From: Clostridia bacterium
Lineage (GTDB): Bacteria > Bacillota > Clostridia > Oscillospirales > CAG-272
DNA: 6,948 nt
NCBI GenBank assembly: GCA_017452335.1
Contig: JAFTMP010000110.1
Location: 1 to 6,948, forward strand
Direction of reading: 5' to 3'
Shown here piece by piece: positions 1 to 6,209 of this stretch. Position 1 is the stretch's first letter. Every line of letters begins with the position of its first letter. A model generated the notes under the pieces. It was given only the letters and a program-made list of their open reading frames with translations, did not search any database and had not been told where the DNA came from. The translations under genes and the position numbers were made by a program.

Positions 1-1
1 C

Positions 2-88
2 TATGTACTTGCTTTGGAAGAGCTGGCAGGCTGTCCCATTAAGTATGTTTCCGTAGGCGCTGAAAGAGACGCTTACATTGAGAGATAA
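2..88 (+). CDS. purA: Adenylosuccinate synthetase, C-terminal end (partial)
   Basis: Only the last 28 codons and the TAA stop lie in the window; the start is off the left edge. The readable tail (YVLALEELAGCPIKYVSVGA, then ERDAYIER) matches the C-terminal signature of adenylosuccinate synthetases, in which a helix around 'eeLaG.Pi' is followed by the strand 'vSvGpeR'. The enzyme joins IMP and aspartate using GTP to form adenylosuccinate, the first committed step from IMP to AMP, in the cytoplasm. The identification rests on a short but characteristic motif. It is closed by its own terminator 17 bases after the stop, so it is probably not co-transcribed with the ABC genes downstream. Confidence 0.85.
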   Translation, partial: YVLALEELAGCPIKYVSVGAERDAYIER

Positions 89-105
89 TCGGCATTTTTT
101 CCGCC

Positions 106-145
106 GAAGCCCTTCAAGGTGACTTGAAGGGCTTCTTTTGTGTTT
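106..145 (+). terminator. Intrinsic terminator of purA
   Basis: A perfect 13-bp stem (106-118 with 123-135, GAAGCCCTTCAAG on the left arm) closes a GTGA tetraloop (119-122). It is followed by a T-rich run, TTTTGTGTTT. It starts 17 bases after the purA stop codon and separates purA from the downstream transporter. Confidence 0.93.
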
Positions 146-159
146 AAATATTTTTAAAC
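142..159. repeat. Short AT-only inverted repeat
   Basis: GTTTAAA (142-148) and TTTAAAC (153-159) form a perfect 7-bp inverted repeat around TATT. It overlaps the T-run of the purA terminator and lies about 60 bases upstream of the -35 box at 221. It could be an operator or a secondary 3'-end structure, but AT-rich repeats like this arise easily by chance. Confidence 0.35.
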
Positions 160-220
160 GCCGTATAAAAACAAACGCCTTTCCGCATCATTAGTTGTTG
201 TATTTTCAACATCTGCATTC

Positions 221-249
221 TTGACAAGGGCGCATTTCTATGGTATAAT
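221..249 (+). promoter_or_regulatory. Consensus sigma-A promoter for the ABC transporter
   Basis: TTGACA (221-226) and TATAAT (244-249) are both perfect matches to the housekeeping sigma consensus, separated by the optimal 17 bp. Transcription should begin near position 256, giving a leader of about 70 bases before the permease start at 329. No other spot in the window has a comparable promoter. It may therefore supply the ABC genes and, by read-through, the genes after them. Confidence 0.93.
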
Positions 250-284
250 ATGATGTAATGTTTTGCATGCCCCTGCGTTCTTTT

Positions 285-303
285 CTGTTTTGAAGCAAAA
301 CAG
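285..303 (+). promoter_or_regulatory. Leader hairpin upstream of the permease RBS
   Basis: CTGTTTTG (285-292) and CAAAACAG (296-303) form a perfect 8-bp stem with a three-base AAG loop in the presumed 5' leader. The loop ends eight bases before the permease Shine-Dalgarno GAAAGGA (311-317). It has no T-run, so it is not a terminator. Its role (mRNA stability or translational control) is unknown. Confidence 0.5.
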
Positions 304-310
304 CAATCAC

Positions 311-317
311 GAAAGGA
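311..317 (+). promoter_or_regulatory. Shine-Dalgarno site of the permease gene
   Basis: GAAAGGA sits 11 bases before ATG 329. This is the reason for preferring 329 over an in-frame TTG at 263, which lies only a few bases after the predicted transcription start and has no Shine-Dalgarno site. A second in-frame ATG at 344 is 26 bases away and less likely. Confidence 0.75.
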
Positions 318-328
318 TAAGACGAGTC

Positions 329-2614
329 ATGAGCATATTCATAATGAATTTCAAGCGCAACATGAAAGGCGCTTTCAAGACGGTCAAAAGCAATTTCAAG
401 GAATATATCTGTTTTTTCCTTGCGCTGATTATGGTGGAGCTGCTCTTCGGCGTGATCACCATCTCCTTTCAAAATAACAGAAAAGTGCAAGAATCCATCA
501 TTCAAGATGCAGGGTATACCTACCACGCCTATGTTCTTGGAGCAAGGAGCGAAGATACCAATATTTTGCGCAACGCTTATAACCGCGCCCTCGCTTCGGA
601 CGAGGTGTATTTCACCATCATCAACCAGGAAAAAATGCAGGTCCTTTTTAAGGGAGATCTGAAAAACGCCCGTTCCCGCTTCACAGCAGAGGTGATCGAT
701 CAGATCAATGAGAGCTCCGTGCGGGTAGCGCTGATCGTAACCCCGCTGTACAGCCATCACGTTTCGCTGGGTGAGGATATCCCGGGCTTTATTGCACTGC
801 TGGTACTGCTCATGGGGCTGTCGTTCCTGTTGCTCATGGCACTTTTCCGTATCCGTATCAATCACTTTAAATTCACGTACAGTATTTACATGGCATTCGG
901 CGGTGACTTTAAAAAGCTGACGCAAAGCGCCTTTTACGAGGTTCTGCTCATTGCACTGCTCTCCTTTCTCCCCGCCCTGCCCCTCACGTATCTGATCTCG
1001 GCACTTCTTTACCTGCCTTTCGGTCAGCCCTTCGGCTTCTATCCCCTGTCGCTTTTGTTGATGCTGGTTTTGCCGCTGATTTGCTCGCTGTTGGCACTGC
1101 TCTTACCCATGCGCGTGCTGGCACTGGGCGTGCCCACAAAGCTCATGAAGGCACAGGACAACTCCAACTATCTGCGCTCGGTGCGCAAATCCAAGATCTT
1201 CTTGAAAAGATCCCCGCTGTATATTGAGGGCTGGGCACTGTGGCGTTTCCGCAGTTATATTGCACTGCTTTTACTTTCCACCGTATCCTTTGCCATCCTC
1301 TTTAACGCAGGATGCTATCTTGCAGACGTCTACGCAGTGCGCGTGGACAAAGCCAAGGCAGATATCACGCTGTCTCTAAACCAAAACGCCAATTACGATC
1401 ACTTTGCAGCATTTTTGGATGTCAACTGCAAAAAATTAAATCTAGGCGGGTATGTTCTTGAAAAAACAGCCGCCGATCCTTACGCCGATGTGGACGATTC
1501 CTATAACTCCGATGGGGTTCTTCGTCCCCACATTGCCATTCCCACCAACCGCATCGAATCAGGCGCCTACACCGTTTGCCCCGGAAACGAGAAGTTTTCG
1601 GCAACGGACGTGCTGGAGATCCGCCCTTACGACGAGGACAGCGCAAAGTGCTTTGACGATATTTACGCTTATGAATACGAGGGCGATCCCTCCCTGCTTC
1701 TCACCGATCCCGACACTGTGATCGTTTCCACCAGCCTTGCAAACAAAAAGGCAAACTCTATAAAGCCGGGGGACACCGTGATGCTTCCCGTAGACTACGT
1801 GCGCAAATCAGGGGTGGAGATCTACAATGAAAACGGGATCAGCACCTTTGAGCAAAGACTAAGCGGCTATGTATACACCTACCGCGCCTTTAAGGTGGCG
1901 GCGGTGGTGACCAACTATTCCGATTATACCAATATGCTGGTGTACCTGCCCACCGTCTCGGGCGAAGAGCGCGCCAGCGGCTATCGGGCAGTGATGGGCT
2001 GTGAGCCCGATTACTCCAAAATTCAGGTGCACATGGAAAACAGCGACAACAAAGAGCTGTTTACCAAGCTGGTGCAAAACTATATCAGCAATGCCGGTGC
2101 CTCCTGCGGTATCTCAATAGACATGGACTACGGCTCCATGGATGAGAAAATCACGGCAGGCAAAAACAGCTATGGCATGATCTTGGTGCTCTCTTGCCTG
2201 GTCTTTGCCGTTTCTCCCATTGCAGGGTTCTTTTCACAGATCCTCTTCTATCAAAAGAGACTCCTGGAATTTGACGTCCTGCGGGCAGTGGGCGCCACCG
2301 CAAAGGACCTGAAAGCCATCTTTTTGACAGACGGCGCGGTGCTTGCCGCACTTTCGGGCATCACCTATGCTTTGGGCACCGTGGGGATCATTCACTTGCT
2401 GTGCAAGATCCTCAATTCTCCCCTTGTGTTCGGACTCTTCTCGGATGGAAAGGCATCTGTGTTCTATCCCACCATCATGCCTATTCCCTTCCTTGTAGGG
2501 CTGGTTTTAACAGTGCTCTTCTCCTTCCTGCAGGTGTTCTTATGCGCTTGGCTGTACCAAAAGCGTACAAACGACCATATCGCCGCAGATTTTACGCAGG
2601 TGGACGAGATTTAA
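329..2614 (+). CDS. ABC transporter permease with two FtsX-type modules
   Basis: A 761-residue inner-membrane protein. Hydrophobicity by eye gives about eight membrane segments in two repeats of one plus three. TM1 (about 26-46) is followed by an outside domain of about 105 residues and TM2-4 (152-174, 204-228, 239-266). TM5 (305-330) is followed by a larger outside domain (about 331-614) and TM6-8 (615-640, 668-690, 716-742). The stretch at 642-668 (QKRLLEFDVLRAVGATAKDL and following) is the typical FtsX coupling helix that contacts the ATPase. This is the architecture of MacB/LolC/Bce-like permeases, which act mechanically on peptides, lipids or partner proteins rather than forming a simple channel. 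Two modules in one chain mean it needs no second permease. The ATPase follows 130 bases downstream. The substrate cannot be read from the sequence, and no two-component regulator or lipoprotein partner lies nearby. ATG 329 was chosen for its Shine-Dalgarno site. Confidence 0.9.
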   Translation: MSIFIMNFKRNMKGAFKTVKSNFKEYICFFLALIMVELLFGVITISFQNNRKVQESIIQDAGYTYHAYVLGARSEDTNILRNAYNRALASDEVYFTIINQEKMQVLFKGDLKNARSRFTAEVIDQINESSVRVALIVTPLYSHHVSLGEDIPGFIALLVLLMGLSFLLLMALFRIRINHFKFTYSIYMAFGGDFKKLTQSAFYEVLLIALLSFLPALPLTYLISALLYLPFGQPFGFYPLSLLLMLVLPLICSLLALLLPMRVLALGVPTKLMKAQDNSNYLRSVRKSKIFLKRSPLYIEGWALWRFRSYIALLLLSTVSFAILFNAGCYLADVYAVRVDKAKADITLSLNQNANYDHFAAFLDVNCKKLNLGGYVLEKTAADPYADVDDSYNSDGVLRPHIAIPTNRIESGAYTVCPGNEKFSATDVLEIRPYDEDSAKCFDDIYAYEYEGDPSLLLTDPDTVIVSTSLANKKANSIKPGDTVMLPVDYVRKSGVEIYNENGISTFEQRLSGYVYTYRAFKVAAVVTNYSDYTNMLVYLPTVSGEERASGYRAVMGCEPDYSKIQVHMENSDNKELFTKLVQNYISNAGASCGISIDMDYGSMDEKITAGKNSYGMILVLSCLVFAVSPIAGFFSQILFYQKRLLEFDVLRAVGATAKDLKAIFLTDGAVLAALSGITYALGTVGIIHLLCKILNSPLVFGLFSDGKASVFYPTIMPIPFLVGLVLTVLFSFLQVFLCAWLYQKRTNDHIAADFTQVDEI

Positions 2615-2702
2615 GCGATATTACTTCATTTTTGGCAAATACTGATAAGACGATACGAAACATAGCGACTGACTTTTAAAGCAACCGATCCCCATTCCAA
2701 CA

Positions 2703-2729
2703 GAAAGGATGCTTTCACAAAATGAAAGC
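2703..2729 (+). promoter_or_regulatory. Shine-Dalgarno plus spacer hairpin before the ATPase gene
   Basis: GAAAGGA (2703-2709) lies 35 bases before the ATPase ATG at 2745, too far for normal use. A perfect 7-bp hairpin fills the gap: GCTTTCA (2711-2717), loop CAAAA, TGAAAGC (2723-2729). Folding it leaves about 16 unpaired bases between the site and the start. The CTTTC of the left arm (2712-2716) can instead pair with GAAAG of the Shine-Dalgarno site itself (2703-2707), so two exclusive structures are possible. Confidence 0.55.
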
Positions 2730-2744
2730 CACGGTACAAACACT

Positions 2745-3515
2745 ATGGCAATTCTTGAAGCAAAAGATCTCATCAAACTGTATGTGCAGGCAGAAAACAA
2801 GCTGTACGCCGTAAACCGTGTGGATTTTTCTGCTGAGGACGGCGAATTTATCGCCATCATCGGTACTTCCGGCTCGGGTAAAAGTACTCTTTTGCAAATT
2901 CTTGCAGGACTTGACCGCCCTACCAGCGGCAGTGTCAAGATCAGAGGAAACGATCTGACCAAAATGAAAGCAGACGAGCTCAGCCGTTTTCGCGGACGGT
3001 TCATCGGCTTTGTCTTCCAAAAGCACAATCTGATCCCGCAGTTTACCGCACTTGAAAACATTCTCGTGCCCACCGTGATGTGTGACCGGGAGGAGATCCG
3101 CTATGAGGAGCACTTAAAAAAGCTGATTGATGGATTAAAGCTGGGCGACCGGCTCAATCACCTGCCAAACGAGCTCTCGGGCGGTCAGCAGCAGCGCGTT
3201 GCCATTGCAAGGGCGCTGATTAACCGTCCCCAGGTACTTTTTGCAGACGAGCCCACGGGCAACCTTGACAGAGAAAATGCCGACGAGGTGCTGGAGCTTC
3301 TGCTGGAGACCCGTAAAACCATCGGGCAGACCATCATCATGGTAACCCACGATATCAGCATTGCCGAACGGGCAGACAAGATCTACCGCATGGATGACGG
3401 ACATTTGTATCTCTTCCGCGATGCCGACGGAAAATATCGCCGCAATTCCTATGAAGAGGCGGCGGAAATGTCCAAGGTCATTGCAGGAAAGACGCCCGAT
3501 TCCTCCAATCAGTAA
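2745..3515 (+). CDS. ABC transporter ATP-binding protein (MacB/LolD/BceA type)
   Basis: A 256-residue cytoplasmic ATPase that powers the permease encoded just upstream. All nucleotide-binding motifs are intact: Walker A GTSGSGKST (40-48), Q-loop glutamine 92, signature LSGGQQQR (144-151), Walker B VLFADEPTG with catalytic Glu169, D-loop NLD (173-175) and H-loop His202. The compact fold and the 'GLDRPTSG' and 'TGNLD' wording fit the LolD/MacB/BceA group that pairs with FtsX-type permeases. The last 30 or so residues form a charged tail beyond the core domain. ATG 2745 begins the usual N-terminal 'MAILEAKDL'. An in-frame ATG at 2709 overlaps the Shine-Dalgarno sequence and would add 12 atypical residues, so I reject it. 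Permease-then-ATPase is the reverse of the more common order. No convincing promoter was seen in the gap before it, so it is probably co-transcribed with the permease. Confidence 0.95.
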   Translation: MAILEAKDLIKLYVQAENKLYAVNRVDFSAEDGEFIAIIGTSGSGKSTLLQILAGLDRPTSGSVKIRGNDLTKMKADELSRFRGRFIGFVFQKHNLIPQFTALENILVPTVMCDREEIRYEEHLKKLIDGLKLGDRLNHLPNELSGGQQQRVAIARALINRPQVLFADEPTGNLDRENADEVLELLLETRKTIGQTIIMVTHDISIAERADKIYRMDDGHLYLFRDADGKYRRNSYEEAAEMSKVIAGKTPDSSNQ

Positions 3516-3518
3516 ACA

Positions 3519-3535
3519 CACTGCCACAGGCAGTG
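3519..3535 (+). promoter_or_regulatory. Hairpin after the ATPase stop, without a T-run
   Basis: CACTGCC (3519-3525) and GGCAGTG (3529-3535) form a perfect 7-bp stem with a three-base ACA loop, four bases after the ATPase stop codon. CATAAATTC follows rather than a T-run, so it should be a poor intrinsic terminator. It may protect the 3' end of a processed mRNA or merely slow polymerase. It marks the boundary between the ABC pair and the fatty acid kinase pair. Confidence 0.5.
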
Positions 3536-3583
3536 CATAAATTCAGCATAATTCTCAATTAGAGTGATCATACCCGAACTAAC

Positions 3584-3602
3584 GAAAGGAGCGCGCAAGC
3601 GC
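3584..3602 (+). promoter_or_regulatory. Shine-Dalgarno plus GNRA hairpin before the FakB-type gene
   Basis: GAAAGGA (3584-3590) is 23 bases from ATG 3614. Directly after it comes GCGC-GCAA-GCGC (3591-3602), an all-G/C 4-bp stem capped by a GCAA tetraloop of the very stable GNRA class with a C-G closing pair. Removing the hairpin leaves 11 bases (3603-3613) to the start, a workable distance. No closer Shine-Dalgarno sequence exists for this gene. Confidence 0.55.
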
Positions 3603-3613
3603 AACAAAAAGCT

Positions 3614-4486
3614 ATGAGAACATTTCAAATCATCACCGACTCGGCAATGGACTTGACCCCTGCGCTGGTGGAAGAAACCAAGGTAGACGTTCTGCCCCTG
3701 GTTTTAACAATTGAAGAAAAGGATTACCTGAACTATCCGGATGAGCGGGAAATTACCTGTACTGACTTTTACAACCGCATGAGAGGGGGCGCTGTTGGCA
3801 CCACCGCGGCATGCTCGGTGGGCAAGTTTGAAGAGACCTTCCGTGCTTACGCAAAGGAAGGAAAGGACGTGCTCTATTTGGGCTTCTCCTCGGGGCTCAG
3901 TGCCACCTGGCACAACGGCCACCTTGCCGCAAAGACCGTGATGGAGGAATATCCCGAGAGAAAGATCCTCACCGTAGACAGCCTGTGCGCTTCCATGGGC
4001 GGTGCGCTCTTTGTGTATTTAGTTGCCAAAAAGGCTGACGAGGGCGCTGATATTGAAACGGTACACGCTTATGCCACCGATCTGGTGCAGCACATCTGCC
4101 ACACCTTCACGGTGGAGGATCTGGTCTATCTGAAAAGAGGAGGCAGAGTCAGCGCGGCAACCGCACTTGTGGGAGGTCTTTTGAACATTAAGCCCGTCCT
4201 GCACGTAGACAGCGAGGGACATTTGGTGTCCATCGGAAAAACAAGAGGAAGAAAAGCGTCCATCGCGGCACTTTCAAACTATATCAAGGGCAGAGAGCTG
4301 CCCGAAACCCCCGAGGTGGCATATATCTGCCACGGCGATTGCATCGAGGATGCACAGCTTCTTTCCGATCTCATTCAAAAGGAATATGGCTTTAAGAAAG
4401 TAGTCATTGGCTACACCGGTCCCGTGATCGGCGCACACAGCGGTCCCGGAACACTGGCACTGTTTTTTGTAGGAGGTAACCGATAA
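3614..4486 (+). CDS. DegV family fatty-acid-binding protein (FakB type)
   Basis: A 290-residue cytoplasmic protein of the usual DegV length. The family motifs appear in order: TDSAMDL (8-14), TTAACS (63-68), GFSSGLSATW (90-99), FTVEDLVYLKRGGRVS (165-180), IKPVLHV (192-198) and IGAHSGPGTLALFF (272-285). In characterised FakB proteins a Thr, a Ser and a His hold the fatty acid carboxylate. Here the Thr of TTAACS, the Ser of SSGLSAT and His275 are the likely equivalents. The protein buries a fatty acid and presents it to FakA for phosphorylation; the acyl phosphate then feeds phospholipid synthesis. The partner kinase starts on the last base of this gene's stop codon, so the pair is almost certainly co-translated. 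The preferred acyl chain cannot be told from the sequence. The start is the first ATG of the conserved domain, although its Shine-Dalgarno site is displaced by a hairpin. Confidence 0.93.
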   Translation: MRTFQIITDSAMDLTPALVEETKVDVLPLVLTIEEKDYLNYPDEREITCTDFYNRMRGGAVGTTAACSVGKFEETFRAYAKEGKDVLYLGFSSGLSATWHNGHLAAKTVMEEYPERKILTVDSLCASMGGALFVYLVAKKADEGADIETVHAYATDLVQHICHTFTVEDLVYLKRGGRVSAATALVGGLLNIKPVLHVDSEGHLVSIGKTRGRKASIAALSNYIKGRELPETPEVAYICHGDCIEDAQLLSDLIQKEYGFKKVVIGYTGPVIGAHSGPGTLALFFVGGNR

Positions 4487-4488
4487 TG
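4471..4488 (+). promoter_or_regulatory. Strong RBS and stop/start overlap coupling FakB and FakA
   Basis: AGGAGG (4471-4476) lies inside the last codons of the FakB-type gene, nine bases before ATG 4486. The stop TAA (4484-4486) shares its last A with the ATG, forming TAATG. Ribosomes ending the first gene can restart directly on the second, which favours matched amounts of the two proteins. Confidence 0.9.
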
Positions 4489-6141
4489 GCAGGCATTGAC
4501 GGCAAAATGTATGGTAACATGGTGATCTCGGCGGCAAACGCCCTGGAAAACCAAAAGGAAGACATCAACAACTTAAACGTATTCCCCGTTCCCGACGGCG
4601 ACACCGGCTCAAACATGAGCATGACCATCGGCGTGGTACGTGAAAAGGCAGAAAATCTGCCCGACAAGCTTTCTGACTGCGCGGCACAGATCTCCCGTAT
4701 GATGCTGATGGCGGCAAGAGGAAACTCGGGCGTTATTCTCTCGCTCTTCTTCAAGGGTATGGCAAAAGCACTGGACGAATGTGATGAGGCAGACTCCGTC
4801 AGCCTTGCAAAGGCATTCCAGAGCGGCGTGGACAGCGCGTACGGTGCGGTCATGTCCCCGCAGGAGGGTACCATCCTCACCGTTATGAGAGTTTCTGCTG
4901 AAAAGGCTCTTGAAAAGGCAGGGGACGAATTTAAAAACGACCCTGCGGGACTGCTGTCTTACATGCTGGACGTGGCAACCACCACTTTAGAGCAGACTCC
5001 CGAAATGTTGCCCGTGTTAAAGAGCGCCAACGTGGTTGACGCAGGCGGCAGTGGCTTTGTTGCCATCTTAAACGGCATGAGAGCGGCGCTGAACAACAAC
5101 GCCGTTGCCTATACCGGCACCGCACGTCCTCAGACTGCAAGCGCGGCAGACTTCTCCGCAATGGATACCGGCGAGATCACCTTTGGCTACTGCACCGAAT
5201 GTATCATTGAAAAGGATCCCGAGCTGTGCACAGAGGAGCGCATTGAAAGCCTGCGGGAAACCCTTTCCGAAATGGGCGACAGCATGGTATTTGCACAGGA
5301 TGAAGAGATCATCAAGCTGCACATTCACACCAATGAGCCCGGTATCGTGCTCTCTCTTGCACAGGTCTTCGGCGCGCTGTTGACCATTAAGGTAGAAAAC
5401 ATGCGCCGTCAGCACACCGAGCTTTCCGCAAAGAGCAACGAGCAAAAGGAAGAAGCGCCCGCACCCGCTCCCGAAAAGGAGCCTGCAAAGCCTTACGGCT
5501 TTGTGTCTGTAGCGGCAGGTGAGGGTATTGCCGCCGCATTTACCGATATGGGATGTGATCGCATGGTGGTGGGCGGTCAGACCATGAACCCCAGCCTTGC
5601 GGATATTATTTCTGCAGTTGAGGATGTGAACGCCCAAACTGTGTTCGTTCTGCCCAACAACTCCAATGTGTATTTGGCAGCTCTGCAGGCTTCCAAGGAG
5701 ATTACCGAGAAGAGAGTGATCGTGCTGGCAACCAAGACCATTCCCCAGGGTATCTCTTGCATGTTTGCCTTTGACGAGAGCCTTTCTCCCGAGGAAAACG
5801 AGGCGGCAATGACCGAAGCGGCAAGCATGGTCAAGAGCTTCTCTCTGACCTATGCAGTGCACGACTCCACCGCAGACGGCATGGATATCCACACCGGTCA
5901 GAGCCTTGGACTGCTCAACGGCAAGGTACGCTTCTACGCAGACACCGACACCGAGTGCCTTTCTCAGATGATCGAGGAAATGACCGAGGGATCGGTGGTG
6001 ACCATCTTCTACGGCGAGGACGTGACCGAAGAGGATGCGAAAAAGGTAGCTGCTCAGTTTGAAGAAGCACTGCCCATGGCAGATGTGACCCTCCTGCCCG
6101 GCAATCAACCCGTTTACAAGTATATCATTTCCTGCGAATAA
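4486..6141 (+). CDS. fakA: Fatty acid kinase, DAK2 domain (FakA type)
   Basis: A 551-residue cytoplasmic kinase with the three-part FakA layout. The N-terminal DAK2/DhaL domain (about 1-205) carries NVFPVPDGDTGSNM (31-44) with Mg-binding Asp37 and Asp39, ARGNSGVILS (77-86), PQEGTILTV (125-133) and VVDAGGSGF (183-191). The middle domain (about 228-312) keeps the presumed zinc ligands Cys236 in YCTE and His279/His281 in KLHIHTN. A Lys/Glu/Ala/Pro-rich linker (about 314-336) leads to a C-terminal DegV/FakB-like domain (about 338-551) with GGQTMNPSLADII (363-375), LPNNSNVYLAA (389-399) and PQGISCMFAFD (420-430). It phosphorylates FakB-bound fatty acids with ATP. In many Firmicutes the paralogous gene sits beside an Asp23-type gene; here it is fused in translation to a FakB gene, which supports the fatty acid kinase role over glycerone kinase. 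No DhaK or PTS partner is present. ATG 4486 has a strong Shine-Dalgarno site. Confidence 0.93.
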   Translation: MAGIDGKMYGNMVISAANALENQKEDINNLNVFPVPDGDTGSNMSMTIGVVREKAENLPDKLSDCAAQISRMMLMAARGNSGVILSLFFKGMAKALDECDEADSVSLAKAFQSGVDSAYGAVMSPQEGTILTVMRVSAEKALEKAGDEFKNDPAGLLSYMLDVATTTLEQTPEMLPVLKSANVVDAGGSGFVAILNGMRAALNNNAVAYTGTARPQTASAADFSAMDTGEITFGYCTECIIEKDPELCTEERIESLRETLSEMGDSMVFAQDEEIIKLHIHTNEPGIVLSLAQVFGALLTIKVENMRRQHTELSAKSNEQKEEAPAPAPEKEPAKPYGFVSVAAGEGIAAAFTDMGCDRMVVGGQTMNPSLADIISAVEDVNAQTVFVLPNNSNVYLAALQASKEITEKRVIVLATKTIPQGISCMFAFDESLSPEENEAAMTEAASMVKSFSLTYAVHDSTADGMDIHTGQSLGLLNGKVRFYADTDTECLSQMIEEMTEGSVVTIFYGEDVTEEDAKKVAAQFEEALPMADVTLLPGNQPVYKYIISCE

Positions 6142-6161
6142 TCTAAAACAATTCTAAAGGT

Positions 6162-6199
6162 AGGGGTTGTCTCAACTTTTCGTTTGAGACAACCCCTTT
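6162..6199 (+). terminator. Hairpin terminator after FakA, abutting the next start codon
   Basis: A perfect 14-bp stem (6162-6175 with 6184-6197; left arm AGGGGTTGTCTCAA) closes an 8-base loop, CTTTTCGT. The following run is short (TTTGTC), so termination may be partial. The right arm ends only 12 bases before ATG 6210, and no promoter fits between them. The downstream gene must therefore rely on read-through, or on a promoter inside or upstream of the hairpin. A Shine-Dalgarno-like AAAGG (6156-6160) lies just before the stem. Confidence 0.75.
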
Positions 6200-6209
6200 G
6201 TCAAATCTT

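Noticed and set aside
196..211. TGTTG/CAACA inverted repeat just upstream of the -35 box
   Set aside because: The arms are only 5 bp in an AT-rich stretch. Could be an operator, but is expected by chance.
263..328. TTG 263 as the permease start, adding 22 residues
   Set aside because: It lies about seven bases after the predicted transcription start with no Shine-Dalgarno site, whereas ATG 329 has GAAAGGA 11 bases upstream. The extra residues do not look like a signal or domain.
206..925. 239-codon minus-strand open frame opposite the permease start
   Set aside because: It crosses the consensus promoter and antisense to a well-supported gene, shows no family motifs, and has no RBS. It is a shadow frame.
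2632..2659. Possible promoter TTGGCA / TACGAA before the ATPase
   Set aside because: The -35 is fair, but the -10 matches only three of six bases. Not enough to call.
2722..2814. 30-codon frame from ATG 2722, 12 bases after the GAAAGGA site
   Set aside because: It has good Shine-Dalgarno spacing, but the peptide (MKATVQTLWQFLKQK...) is just the ATPase N-terminus read out of frame. Kept in mind as a possible decoy start, but there is no positive evidence.
3523..3552. Possible promoter GCCACA / CATAAT before the FakB-type gene
   Set aside because: The -10 is good (five of six), but the -35 matches only three bases, lies inside the 3519-3535 hairpin, and needs an 18-bp spacer. Plausible but unsupported.
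5068..6108. 346-codon minus-strand open frame opposite FakA
   Set aside because: Its translation is rich in His, Gly, Cys and Leu, as expected from reading a strong coding sequence backwards, and it has no recognisable domain. FakA motifs run across the whole stretch on the + strand.
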